Assembly (NCBI GenBank): GCA_024281115.1 | Contig: JAMXLI010000173.1 | Span: forward strand, 1-47,118 | Reading direction: 5' to 3' | Length of the DNA stretch: 47,118 nt | From: Terriglobales bacterium | GTDB lineage: Bacteria > Acidobacteriota > Terriglobia > Terriglobales > Acidobacteriaceae | In this document: piece by piece, positions 1 to 7,451 of the stretch | Position numbering within the stretch: the first letter of the stretch is position 1 | Layout of the letters: every line of letters begins with the position of its first letter | Notes under the pieces: model-generated | The model's input: only the letters and a program-made list of their open reading frames with translations | The model's database searches: none | What the model was told of the DNA's origin: nothing | Translations under genes and position numbers: made by a program

Positions 1-161
1 TCCGCCGCTACCACACGGCGAAGGTGTCGGAGTTCAGCAGCCCCATTGGCGACTGGTGGGTGCGCGTGCGGGTTCCCCAGGACGATAAGGGTCGTGCCGA
101 AGAGATCGCCCGCAACACGCACACTTCCGAAGGGGCGATCTTCCTGGTGCGCTTGGACTGA
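1..161 (+). CDS. C-terminal end of an unrecognised protein (5' end outside window)
   Basis: An open frame enters from the left edge (first complete codon at base 3) and stops at TGA 159-161, giving 52 residues. The visible part is rich in Trp, Arg and Asp/Glu (for example SPIGDWWVRVRV) and ends FLVRLD. I do not recognise a family. It has the codon bias of its neighbours (G/C at third positions) and lies 52 bases upstream of the HIT gene on the same strand, so co-transcription is possible. No transmembrane segment or cofactor motif is visible in this fragment. Confidence 0.6.
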   Translation, partial: RRYHTAKVSEFSSPIGDWWVRVRVPQDDKGRAEEIARNTHTSEGAIFLVRLD

Positions 162-213
162 GGTCTTTCTTTAGCTCAATCAGAGGCTGCTGGAGATGCG
201 CTAAACTTCCGGC

Positions 214-558
214 GTGAGCTCCGACTGCCTTTTCTGTAGCATTGTCCGGGGCGAGATTCCCGCCCGCAGAGTCTACGAGGATGACCGCACGGTCGCCTTC
301 GCGGACATCAATCCGCAAGCTCCCACCCACGTGCTGATCGTTCCGCGAAGGCACATCGCCGGATTGAAGGAAGCTACCACCGAGGATGCCGAATTGATCG
401 GCTACTGTCAGCTAGTGGCCGCCAAGATCGCGCGTGAGCGCAACCTGGAAGACGGCTACCGGACGGTCTACAACGTGGGACCGGGCGCCGGCCAGTCGGT
501 ATTCCACCTGCACCTGCACCTGCTGGGAGGCCGGGATTTGCGCTGGCCCCCCGGCTAA
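214..558 (+). CDS. HIT family (HinT-like) nucleotide hydrolase/transferase
   Basis: A 114-residue histidine-triad protein, the usual length for HinT-type purine nucleoside phosphoramidases. The triad HLHLHLL (His98, His100, His102) forms the active site in this family; His102 corresponds to the nucleophile position. The N-terminus carries C5-x-x-C8, the zinc-binding start typical of the HinT/PKCI branch, and GPGAGQSVFH precedes the triad as expected. Known family members hydrolyse AMP-linked phosphoramidates in the cytosol; the physiological substrate here is not inferable. Translation probably starts at GTG 214, because the next residues match the family N-terminus and no ATG precedes it in frame. 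It converges on the minus-strand gene at 638, with a perfect hairpin between them. Confidence 0.93.
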   Translation: MSSDCLFCSIVRGEIPARRVYEDDRTVAFADINPQAPTHVLIVPRRHIAGLKEATTEDAELIGYCQLVAAKIARERNLEDGYRTVYNVGPGAGQSVFHLHLHLLGGRDLRWPPG

Positions 559-588
559 TCCGCCGCTCGCGCTCGCAGCGTGTGCAAA

Positions 589-622
589 AACAAATCCCGG
601 CCCGCGCGGGCCGGGATTTGTT
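589..622 (-). terminator. 34-base perfect palindrome, rho-independent terminator
   Basis: A perfect inverted repeat centred between 605 and 606 (arm AACAAATCCCGGCCCGC and its complement). Read on the minus strand the stem is followed by five T residues (complement of 586-590), which makes it a classical intrinsic terminator for the receiver-like gene at 638-1330. It lies between two convergent genes, so it may also end the HIT transcript, although there is no T-tract on the plus side. Confidence 0.85.
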
Positions 623-637
623 GACGGCAACAACCGG

Positions 638-1330
638 TTATTGAATGGCGTCCGCTTCGTCGGGCACCCCGTGGCGGCGCAGCAGTTGGGGCAGATTTTG
701 CGAGAATGCTGAACGCGGCAGGACCATGTCGCATCCCGCTTCCTGCGCCTTCAGCTTCAGGTCGCCCTGAACGTGGGAGAGGAAGCCGATGATGCTGGTG
801 CCCTTCTTCAGCTTGGATTTCAATTTGGGAATGAGCGTAAGCGGCTTGGCCCCAGCGTTATTCAGATCGAAAATGATGAGAGAAGGCTGTTCCTCGCCAT
901 TCTGTTCCATGCGCTCGGCCAGGTCCTTGTCGGTCTTGACGAACTCGACCTTGATATTGAGCTTGCGCGATATTTCCTGAATTTTCGCGAGGAAGAAGAG
1001 ATCGTCAACGAAGGCGAAAATGCGAGGCGCCGCATCGCCGTTCAGCGCTACGGGAACCGGTTCGGGATCGGCCGGCAGGTAGCTTGGTAGCCCGCCTCCG
1101 CGTCCCCCTCGCCCGCGGCTGTTGGAACCGCGCCCATTTTCCGAATTCAGTACGGCGCGATAGCTGTGGTCCATGGGGGCGGTGTAAATGCCGGCGTGCC
1201 GGTCACGCGAGCCCTGCCCGCCTCCGCCACCGCTCTTACGCCCGGGTCGGTTACTCGGCCCGCCGCGGCGATTGCGGCGGCGTCTGCCTCTTCCCCCGCC
1301 ACCGGAGGAATTAGTCGGTCCAAAATTCAT
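638..1330 (-). CDS. Arg/Gly-rich (RGG) protein with degenerate response-regulator receiver domain
   Basis: 230 residues. Residues 1-80 are low complexity and strongly basic (runs such as GGGGRGRRRRNRRGG), resembling RGG-type RNA-binding or condensate-forming tails. Residues about 102-220 look like a receiver (CheY) fold. FAFVDDLFF supplies the acidic pair (D109, D110), LIIFDLNN the phospho-acceptor position (D155), and IGFLSHV the Ser/Thr switch (S185). The conserved Lys near the C-terminal end is replaced by Arg (LPRSAF, R206). No output domain follows. The receiver is therefore likely non-canonical. A role linking signalling to RNA or nucleoid binding is inference. The ATG at 1330 is preceded by a GGTG-type ribosome site. 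A T-tracted hairpin follows the gene. Confidence 0.75.
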   Translation of the reverse strand: MNFGPTNSSGGGGRGRRRRNRRGGPSNRPGRKSGGGGGQGSRDRHAGIYTAPMDHSYRAVLNSENGRGSNSRGRGGRGGGLPSYLPADPEPVPVALNGDAAPRIFAFVDDLFFLAKIQEISRKLNIKVEFVKTDKDLAERMEQNGEEQPSLIIFDLNNAGAKPLTLIPKLKSKLKKGTSIIGFLSHVQGDLKLKAQEAGCDMVLPRSAFSQNLPQLLRRHGVPDEADAIQ

Positions 1331-1647
1331 ACGCGTTTTGTTTCACCTTACGAGAATCGCGGGTTTGATTTCCTTCAGGCGGCCAGCTTGTAGTCTGGCG
1401 CAAACTGGCAACAGTTCCCATCACCCACGGCTGGAAATTTCTTTCTGGCTTCTTCTCGTTCGTCTCGCGCCGGAAAGCCTCGGAGTCTGGCGCGGAATGC
1501 CGGCACGGGAGCGTGCGGCTCGTTAAAGAGGTACCGGGAAATGGTACTTGGGAGGAGCGGCTTCGTGCAAGCCCAAAAAACCACGTCCCCATTAACTAAA
1601 GTAATTGATGTACCGCCCCCGGCCGAGGTTGCAATCTTCCGCAGCTG
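1331..1647. other. Intergenic stretch without a convincing gene
   Basis: 317 bases between two minus-strand genes. Short frames exist on both strands, but none has a good start site, a recognisable motif or a codon bias distinct from chance. It presumably holds the promoter of the receiver-like gene at its left end. No repeat or RNA gene was recognised. Confidence 0.5.
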
Positions 1648-2091
1648 TCAACGGTTGACCCCCGCCCCCGTAGTAAATCCGTGCTTCAGGAATTGCATTC
1701 CCTGGGGGGTGATGGAAACGCGCTCCGTCTGGCAGCTAACCAGCCGTTCTCTTTGCAAGAACGCGATCCACTGGTCCAGGCCGCACCCGTCGAACAATTC
1801 CGGAAACCGGCTGGAGGTCCGGCGAAAACTGGCGGCCAGCCGCGTTACCGGAACCCCGCTTCTTCCCCCCGCGCTGATCACCAGGAGCGCCGGCACTTGC
1901 GATTCCCAGAAGCGCACGTAAACCGGGCTGAATGCCTGCGCCACGGTCAGGCCCGCCATTGTCCAGGGCTCGACCGCAGTGGTCCCACGCCGGCGCCGTT
2001 CCCGGGCATCTGCGTACTCGGCGATCGCGATCAGCGAAATGATCGCGAAAAAGAACAGGTACGCCGCGAGCACCACGATGAGTACCGGCAT
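1648..2091 (-). CDS. Small membrane-anchored protein with winged-helix-like C-terminus
   Basis: 147 residues starting at ATG 2091 (MPVLIVVLAAYLFFFAI); a longer frame upstream runs into the tRNA and is rejected. Residues 1-25 form one hydrophobic segment followed by a basic stretch (DARERRRRG), which predicts a cytoplasmic C-terminus. The tail, with RERLVSCQTERVSITPQG, resembles the wing and last helix of small winged-helix proteins, but this is a weak visual match. Family not recognised. It sits directly after tRNA-Val on the same strand, 72 bases from its CCA end. Confidence 0.55.
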   Translation of the reverse strand: MPVLIVVLAAYLFFFAIISLIAIAEYADARERRRRGTTAVEPWTMAGLTVAQAFSPVYVRFWESQVPALLVISAGGRSGVPVTRLAASFRRTSSRFPELFDGCGLDQWIAFLQRERLVSCQTERVSITPQGMQFLKHGFTTGAGVNR

Positions 2092-2163
2092 GAGCACCCC
2101 ACCTGGCCGTTTGCCGCCGCAGTTCGGGCGGGCTCGAGTATTGCCGACGCGAAGGAAAGCCAA

Positions 2164-2240
2164 TGGTGGGCACTGCAGGACTCGAACCTGCGACCTCGTG
2201 CGTGTGAAGCACGCGCTCTAACCAACTGAGCTAAGCGCCC
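2164..2240 (-). tRNA. tRNA-Val (anticodon CAC)
   Basis: Read on the minus strand, a complete 77-base cloverleaf. The acceptor stem GGGCGCT pairs with AGTGCCC (one G-U). The D arm is GCTC/GAGC. The anticodon stem CGTGC/GCACG encloses TTCACAC (anticodon CAC, valine GTG codons). The T arm is GCAGG/CCTGC with TTCGAGT, and the 3' CCA is encoded. All expected invariant positions are present. Confidence 0.96.
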
Positions 2241-2258
2241 GTCCTGAAACAGTCTGCT

Positions 2259-2264
2259 ATTTTA
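2259..2264 (-). promoter_or_regulatory. Possible -10 box for tRNA-Val
   Basis: TAAAAT on the minus strand, 18 bases upstream of the mature tRNA 5' end, in a locally AT-rich patch of an otherwise GC-rich region. No convincing -35 box is visible at the right distance, so support is modest. Confidence 0.3.
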
Positions 2265-2502
2265 CCAAACCTAAGCGGAGGAAATTCGGCCGCCGCAGCG
2301 AGGTGGTGTCCTGATTCTGGACACTCACCCGGTATGCCCCTCGTTCTGCGCCGTTCGGACTCCACAGACTTCCGGCCTGACACTCCCCGGTCCCTTGGGC
2401 CCGGCGTCAGCGGCGCGGCATGCGATGGCCGTGGTAGCCTTAATCCATGCCGGCACCCGCCCCCCGGGGTTGCTGCGGCCCGGGCTGTAAGCTCCGAACG
2501 CA

Positions 2503-3276
2503 ATGGGCGTTGAACAACCCGAACGACGGCCTGCAGTTCCCGACCCCGAGCCCCCGTCCGCACCCGAGGCGGAGAACGGCGACCGCCCGCAACTTTCTGC
2601 CCCACAAAGGGTTTTAAGGAATGTGGGCAGCGTCGCTTTAGAGCAGCGTCTGCTGGGCACGGCGCCGGTGGCGCGCGGGATCCAGACCACTCCGGCATCC
2701 CTCGAGGGATTAACCGACGCCGAGGTCATGCTGCGGGTCAAGGAAGGTGACGAGGCGGCATACGAGTTCCTCGTCCATAAGTTTCGCCGCGCCATGATGA
2801 GTTTCATGTACCGCATGGTGCGCAACCCAGCGGCGGCGGAGGACCTGGCGCAGGAAGTTTTTTTGCGCGTGTACCGCTCGCGGCAGACCTACGCGGCCAA
2901 CGCCAAGTTCACCACCTGGTTGTACCGCATTGCGACCAACCTGGCCGTGAACTACGCCCGCGACACGCGCCACGAGCGACCGGAAAGCAGCGTCAGCCTG
3001 GACGAGCCGGACCGGGAGACCGGGCTCACGGTGGACGTTGCTGACGGCTCGTTGACGGCGGAGGAGAACCTGGTGCGGCGCGAGCGCCTGGCGGCGATTC
3101 GCGGTCACGTTCAGGGCTTGCCCGAGCGGCAGCGCCTGGCCGTCATTATGCACAAGTATCAGGATATGGATTATCGGCAGATTGCCGAGGTTTTGCAGTT
3201 AAGCGAGTCCGCCACCAAGTCGCTGCTATTTCGCGCTTACGAAACTCTGCGCGAGAAGCTGAAGGATTTTATCTAG
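2503..3276 (+). CDS. ECF-type RNA polymerase sigma factor
   Basis: 257 residues. Sigma region 2 runs from about 70 to 145, with the hallmark AAAEDLAQEVFLRVYR and the -10-recognition stretch FTTWLYRIATNLAVNYAR. Region 4 runs from about 190 to 250, with LPERQRLAVIMHKYQDMDY and a helix-turn-helix around YRQIAEVLQLSESATKSLL. ECF factors direct RNA polymerase to stress or envelope regulons. A proline-rich leader of about 70 residues precedes region 2 and is longer than usual; the true start could be internal, since no strong ribosome site is seen before 2503. The next gene, 19 bases downstream, is a zinc anti-sigma factor that would be its partner. Confidence 0.9.
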   Translation: MGVEQPERRPAVPDPEPPSAPEAENGDRPQLSAPQRVLRNVGSVALEQRLLGTAPVARGIQTTPASLEGLTDAEVMLRVKEGDEAAYEFLVHKFRRAMMSFMYRMVRNPAAAEDLAQEVFLRVYRSRQTYAANAKFTTWLYRIATNLAVNYARDTRHERPESSVSLDEPDRETGLTVDVADGSLTAEENLVRRERLAAIRGHVQGLPERQRLAVIMHKYQDMDYRQIAEVLQLSESATKSLLFRAYETLREKLKDFI

Positions 3277-3295
3277 GGGAGAAGGGGTAGTAGTC

Positions 3296-3763
3296 ATGAA
3301 TTGCACCGGAATGAAACAGTTCCTGCCGGATCTGGCCTCCGGGGTGCAATCTGTTTCGGTAGAGACGGAGCAGCACCTGCGTCAGTGCTCGTCGTGCGCG
3401 GCGGAGTTGGCAGCCCTGCGCGGCACCCTGGCGCTGCTGGAGCACTGGGAAGCGCCGGAGCCATCGCCGTATTTCGAGACCCGGCTGTTCGCGCGCCTGC
3501 GCGAGGAAAAGGCACGGGCCGCGCCGCGCGCCTGGTTCGGCTGGGCACGCAAGCCGGCCCTGGCGGTGGCGCTTACGCTGCTGGTGGTAACCGGTTTCAG
3601 CCTGTACAACAGCCAGCGTGGCCTCAACAACAGCACGGTGGTCGTTGCTGCCGAACCCGGCACGCCGGTCGGCGACTTGAACGCGCTCGACAGAAATCAC
3701 GACCTGTTCAACGACTTCGAAGTGCTCGACGATCTGCAGGTGCAGCACGACGTGATGCCGTAA
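3296..3763 (+). CDS. Zinc-containing membrane anti-sigma factor
   Basis: 155 residues. The N-terminal ZAS-like motif has Cys3 and H27-x3-C31-x2-C34 (HLRQCSSCAAEL), as in zf-HC2 anti-sigma domains. One transmembrane helix (about residues 85-103, LAVALTLLVVTGFSL) follows, then a short periplasmic tail of about 50 residues rich in Asp. This topology fits a factor that holds the upstream ECF sigma at the membrane and releases it on an envelope signal. It starts 19 bases after the sigma gene with a GGGGAGAAGG ribosome site, so the two are almost certainly co-transcribed. The sensing ligand is unknown. Confidence 0.88.
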   Translation: MNCTGMKQFLPDLASGVQSVSVETEQHLRQCSSCAAELAALRGTLALLEHWEAPEPSPYFETRLFARLREEKARAAPRAWFGWARKPALAVALTLLVVTGFSLYNSQRGLNNSTVVVAAEPGTPVGDLNALDRNHDLFNDFEVLDDLQVQHDVMP

Positions 3764-3784
3764 TTGGCCGGCACGACTAATCTC

Positions 3785-4408
3785 ATGAGGCTGGCCCGCC
3801 AACTCGCGCTCCTGGTATTGCTGGCCGCCGGTGCGGCCGGCGCGGGTGTTGGTCCGCTTGCTCCTGGGCCGCAACAGGGATCGGCCGGAGGTCCGCCGCG
3901 TCCCAACCTGGTTCCCAACCGCCCGCAGCGCCATCCCCAGCATCACTCCGGCGACTGGCTCCGCAAGTACCAGAGCATGACGCCGGAGCAGCAGCAGAAG
4001 GCATTGCAGAGCGATCCCGACTTCCGCCGCCTTCCTCCGGAGCGCCAGCAGCTTCTGCAGCAACGCCTTCAACACTTCAAGACCCTGCCTCCGCAGAAGC
4101 AGAACGCCATCCTCGATCGCATGGAGACGTGGGAGCACCTGACTCCAGCGCAGAAGCAGGAAGCCAAGTCGGTTTACGCGCGCATCCGCCAGTTACCCCC
4201 CGACCGCCGCAATCAGCTCATCAGCGGCATTCACGACTTGCGCCAGATGAGCCCCGAGGAGCGCCAGCAGTTCGTCAATTCCGATAAGTTCCGCTCCACC
4301 TACAACGACCAGGAGCGCGGCATTTTGAAGACCGTGCTCGATCTTCCTCTTCGTCCCGTGCCCAAGAAGGAAGCGCCGCCGGTAGAGGACTCCGCTCCTC
4401 AGCCATAG
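3785..4408 (+). CDS. DUF3106-domain secreted protein
   Basis: About 207 residues from ATG 3785; an in-frame TTG at 3764 directly abuts the preceding stop codon and is an alternative. A signal peptide (LALLVLLAAGAAGAG) is followed by a Pro/Gly-rich linker. A helical region (about 60-185) follows, with repeated motifs such as MTPEQQQKAL, LPPERQQLL, LPPQKQNAI, LTPAQKQEA, LPPDRRNQL and MSPEERQQF. This periodic 'LPPxxRxxL' pattern is the DUF3106 signature. The family is associated with sigma/anti-sigma pairs and is thought to be periplasmic; its biochemical role is not established. Being third in the ECF operon, it may be a periplasmic sensor or effector of that pathway, resembling CpxP/RseB-type helpers only in outline. 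Confidence 0.8.
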   Translation: MRLARQLALLVLLAAGAAGAGVGPLAPGPQQGSAGGPPRPNLVPNRPQRHPQHHSGDWLRKYQSMTPEQQQKALQSDPDFRRLPPERQQLLQQRLQHFKTLPPQKQNAILDRMETWEHLTPAQKQEAKSVYARIRQLPPDRRNQLISGIHDLRQMSPEERQQFVNSDKFRSTYNDQERGILKTVLDLPLRPVPKKEAPPVEDSAPQP

Positions 4409-4464
4409 ATCTAGCCAAACTGAGAAGTGCGCCAGGACGCCCGGCATTTGCGCGCGAGTAAGGC

Positions 4465-5319
4465 CTAGTTCATCATAGCCAGCGTTCGCCGTATGGATAG
4501 CGCTGTCTGCCGGACTTCATCCGCATCTGACGCTTCCGGCGACATTTTCAGGTAGTCTTCAAGATCGCTCGCCGTCCCCGCCAGGTTCCCCAGGCTGTAG
4601 CGTAGCAGCGCGCGCTGGCGCACGTCCTCCGGCGAGCGCGGATAAATCACCAGCACCAGGTCCACGATGGGCAGCGCCTTGCGGAAATTGCGGGTGGAGA
4701 GATAGATGCTTTTCAGGTTGTTCAGCACCCGGGTCAGCATTTGCCGCCGGCTGACCGGCATCAGGAACTCGGGTTGGAAGCTCAACTGGCCGGAGTAGAT
4801 CTGGTCGATCCTGCGCTGGCATTCCCTGGGGGAAAGAATGTGTCCGTTGTTGAAGGCGTCAATCAGCACCTGCCGTCCCTCGACATCATAGTGCTTCAGC
4901 AGGAAATGACCCGGCATGCCTACGCCGAACAGCGGAAAGCCGACATGCCGCGCGACTTCCATGTATACCAAAGCCAGGGTAATGGGAATTCCCAGGCGAC
5001 GGTCGAGTACGTCGTTGAGAAATGAATTGCGCGGGTCGTAGTAATCCTCGCGGTTGCCGCGCAGTTTCTCTTCCTGGAAAAGCACGCCATTGAGCGCGGC
5101 GATGCTCTGCGCCGGATCGCCTACGTCGCGCACCTTGCGAGCCACACGCTCGGCGAGGCGATGAAGATGGTCCACGTACGGCTGGGGATCGAGTCCGGGA
5201 TACTCCGTGCGCGCGATGATCAGCGCGGCGCGCAAAAGGTCAATGCGCTCATCCTCGATCTCTTGTCCGACGAGCGCGGCAAAGGACTCCGCGATCGCGT
5301 TTTCGCCATCCCCACGCAC
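4465..5319 (-). CDS. SirB1/transglutaminase-like protein with TPR tail
   Basis: 284 residues. The N-terminal two thirds match the SirB1 (Transglut_core2) family: YYDPRNSFLNDVLDRR, GIPITLALVYMEVARHVG, GVGMPGHFLLKH and LIDAFNNGHILSP are family landmarks. The Cys of true transglutaminases is absent, as usual for this family. The C-terminal part (about 205-275) holds TPR-like helices (FRKALPIVDLVLVIYPRSPEDVRQRA). The biochemical role is undefined in bacteria. It is convergent with the DUF3106 gene and precedes proline dehydrogenase divergence-free on the same strand (91 bases away). Confidence 0.85.
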   Translation of the reverse strand: MRGDGENAIAESFAALVGQEIEDERIDLLRAALIIARTEYPGLDPQPYVDHLHRLAERVARKVRDVGDPAQSIAALNGVLFQEEKLRGNREDYYDPRNSFLNDVLDRRLGIPITLALVYMEVARHVGFPLFGVGMPGHFLLKHYDVEGRQVLIDAFNNGHILSPRECQRRIDQIYSGQLSFQPEFLMPVSRRQMLTRVLNNLKSIYLSTRNFRKALPIVDLVLVIYPRSPEDVRQRALLRYSLGNLAGTASDLEDYLKMSPEASDADEVRQTALSIRRTLAMMN

Positions 5320-5410
5320 TTCCTTATGCTAGCAAAACCGGCCGGCCGGGATGGGCGGTTATCCGCAGAAGTGCGCAGTTTACGCGCAAGTGTTTGCAAC
5401 CTCCGAAAAA

Positions 5411-6337
5411 TTACCCGCGGAAGATATTTCGCATCAGGAAGAACAGGTTGGCGGGGCGCTCGGCCAGGCGGCGCATGAAGTACGGGTACCACTCGGTGCC
5501 GAAGGGAATGTAGACGCGCATACGCCATCCTTTCTCCACCAGCATGCGTTGCAGGTCGCGGCGAATGCCGTACAGCATCTGGAATTCGAAGGAGTCGCGC
5601 GCAATCGCCTCCTGCTCGGCGAAGGCCACAGTCTGGCGGATCATGTTCTCGTCGTGGGTCGCGATCCCGTGATAGATGCCGCTCTTGAGCAACACCTTCA
5701 TCAGCTTCACGTAGTTCGCGTCTACATCCGCTTTCTTCTGGAAGGCGATCTCCGGCGGCTCCTTGTAGGCGCCCTTACAGAGCCGGATGCGAATGCCCGC
5801 GGCCAGCAAATCCTGCACGTCCTGCTCGCTGCGATAGAGGTAAGACTGAATGACGGTTCCCACCGCGCCCGCATGGCCCGGCTGCCGATGCAGCCAGTGC
5901 ACAAAGTCCAGGGTGCGCTGCGTATAGGGAGAACCTTCCATATCGACGCGAACAAAATTGCGCGGTGTGGCGGAAGCTGCCCGGGCCACCAGCCCTGACA
6001 CCAGTTCCCGGGCCAGGTTTTCATCCACGTCCAATCCCATATGGGTGAGCTTCAGGCTGATATTGGCTTCGAGCCGCTGCGCCGCAATTTGATCCAGCAT
6101 CTGGTGATACTGCCGCGCGCTATGCCGGGCCTCTTCCCCATTGGTGACATTTTCGCCAAGGTTATCGAGGGAGACCGACATGCCGGCGCGATTCATGTCG
6201 CTGGTCGCCCGCACCGCGTCCTCAATGGTATTGCCGGCGACGAATCGGCGCGACATGCGCTGTCCCGCCGCGGAACGCTCCGCCATGGCGCGCAGGGCGC
6301 GGTTCTCGGAGAGAGAAATGAGCGCCGCTCTCAGCAC
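5411..6337 (-). CDS. Proline dehydrogenase (monofunctional, FAD-dependent)
   Basis: 308 residues, the length of monofunctional PRODH. It oxidises L-proline to pyrroline-5-carboxylate, passing electrons to quinone. Signatures include RLCKGAYKEP (185-194), substrate/FAD barrel segments (VRVDMEGSPYT; GTVIQSYLYR) and the C-terminal YIPFGTEWYPYF with RRLAERPAN, which contains the conserved proline-binding Tyr/Arg-Arg. The P5C dehydrogenase half is not fused and not in this window, so a separate gene must complete the pathway. The start at GTG 6337 gives the family's N-terminal helix; a Met 17 residues later is an alternative. Confidence 0.95.
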   Translation of the reverse strand: MLRAALISLSENRALRAMAERSAAGQRMSRRFVAGNTIEDAVRATSDMNRAGMSVSLDNLGENVTNGEEARHSARQYHQMLDQIAAQRLEANISLKLTHMGLDVDENLARELVSGLVARAASATPRNFVRVDMEGSPYTQRTLDFVHWLHRQPGHAGAVGTVIQSYLYRSEQDVQDLLAAGIRIRLCKGAYKEPPEIAFQKKADVDANYVKLMKVLLKSGIYHGIATHDENMIRQTVAFAEQEAIARDSFEFQMLYGIRRDLQRMLVEKGWRMRVYIPFGTEWYPYFMRRLAERPANLFFLMRNIFRG

Positions 6338-6463
6338 GCCGCCGCCGGGAGGACCGGATCAATCAGGAGCTGGGGAGCCATTCCATTCATAGGATGACGT
6401 TTTGTTGTATCACAGGGGGCCGCCGCGGATGGTAGGACGCGCGTCACACCGCGGGGTACCTTC

Positions 6464-7444
6464 CTATAGTTCCGTGCGCAGGCCGCACAAATAGGGATCG
6501 CTTCTCCAGAACTTGCGCACCGCTTCTACCTGCTCGCCGGAAAGAGGCGGCGCCTCCGCTGCCTTACAATTCTGCTCCGCCTGGCGCGGATTGCGCGCTC
6601 CCGGAATGACCGTGGCAATCGCAGGGTGGGCCAGAACAAAGCGCAGCGCCCACTGCGCGAAGCTGCTTGCGCCGGCCAGCGGCTTCAGGCGGTCGGCCCG
6701 GGGAACCAGCGCGCCCATGGTTTCAGGGGGAAGGGTGTGCGAGCGGTGATCGTCGGCGCCGAAGCGGGTCGTGGGCAGGAACTTTCCGGCCAGGATGCCG
6801 TAGTACAGCGGCACGCGCGCGATCACGCCAAAATCCTGCTCCCGCGCCCGCGGCAGCACCGCTTCCTCCATCTCCAGCCGCAGCGCATTGTAGGCAAGCT
6901 GGATGGCATGCCCGGCGCCACGTTCCAGCACCGCGATCGCCTCTTCCGGAAGGAACACAGATACCCCGTACCACCGGATCTTTCCCTGCTCCCGCAGGCG
7001 CTCCATCGTTTCCGGCCAGTCGCCTTTGCGGATGTCCTCGACCGCGGGATTATGGAGCTGGTAAAGATCAATCACGTCCTTGCGCAGCCGCCGCAGGCTG
7101 GCTTCGCAGGAGCGTGTAATGTGTTCACGCGACCAATCTTTGGCCTCCTGTCCGCCGCGTACCACGTTTCCGGTTTTGGAGGCAACGTAGACCGAATTCC
7201 AGCCCGGTCCCAGCGCCTTGCCCAGCAACTCTTCGCTATGCCCGTTGCCGTAAACGTCGGCTGTGTCGAAAAAATTCACGCCCAACTCGCGGGCACGCTG
7301 CACGGCCGCGATGGCGTCGCGTTCCGAAACCTCTCCCCATCCCCAAGGTGTGCCCACGGCTTCGCTGGGGCCGCCAATCGCCCAGGAGCCAAACCCGACC
7401 TCGCTCACCTTCAGCCCGGTTTTCCCCAACCTGCGGTAATTCAT
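6464..7444 (-). CDS. Aldo/keto reductase
   Basis: 326 residues from ATG 7444. The AKR catalytic tetrad is present: Asp60 and Tyr65 (FFDTADVYGNG), Lys90 (VYVASKTG) and His131 (DLYQLHNP). NADPH-binding segments near the C-terminus (ATVIPGARNPRQAEQN) also fit. It would reduce an aldehyde or ketone using NADPH; the substrate cannot be told, but it looks like the YajO/IolS-type group. It begins only 7 bases after the trxB stop codon, with its AGAGGT ribosome site overlapping that region, so it is translated from the trxB transcript. A redox-defence role is inference from that pairing. Longer upstream frames inside trxB are rejected. Confidence 0.93.
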   Translation of the reverse strand: MNYRRLGKTGLKVSEVGFGSWAIGGPSEAVGTPWGWGEVSERDAIAAVQRARELGVNFFDTADVYGNGHSEELLGKALGPGWNSVYVASKTGNVVRGGQEAKDWSREHITRSCEASLRRLRKDVIDLYQLHNPAVEDIRKGDWPETMERLREQGKIRWYGVSVFLPEEAIAVLERGAGHAIQLAYNALRLEMEEAVLPRAREQDFGVIARVPLYYGILAGKFLPTTRFGADDHRSHTLPPETMGALVPRADRLKPLAGASSFAQWALRFVLAHPAIATVIPGARNPRQAEQNCKAAEAPPLSGEQVEAVRKFWRSDPYLCGLRTEL

Positions 7445-7451
7445 TTGACCT

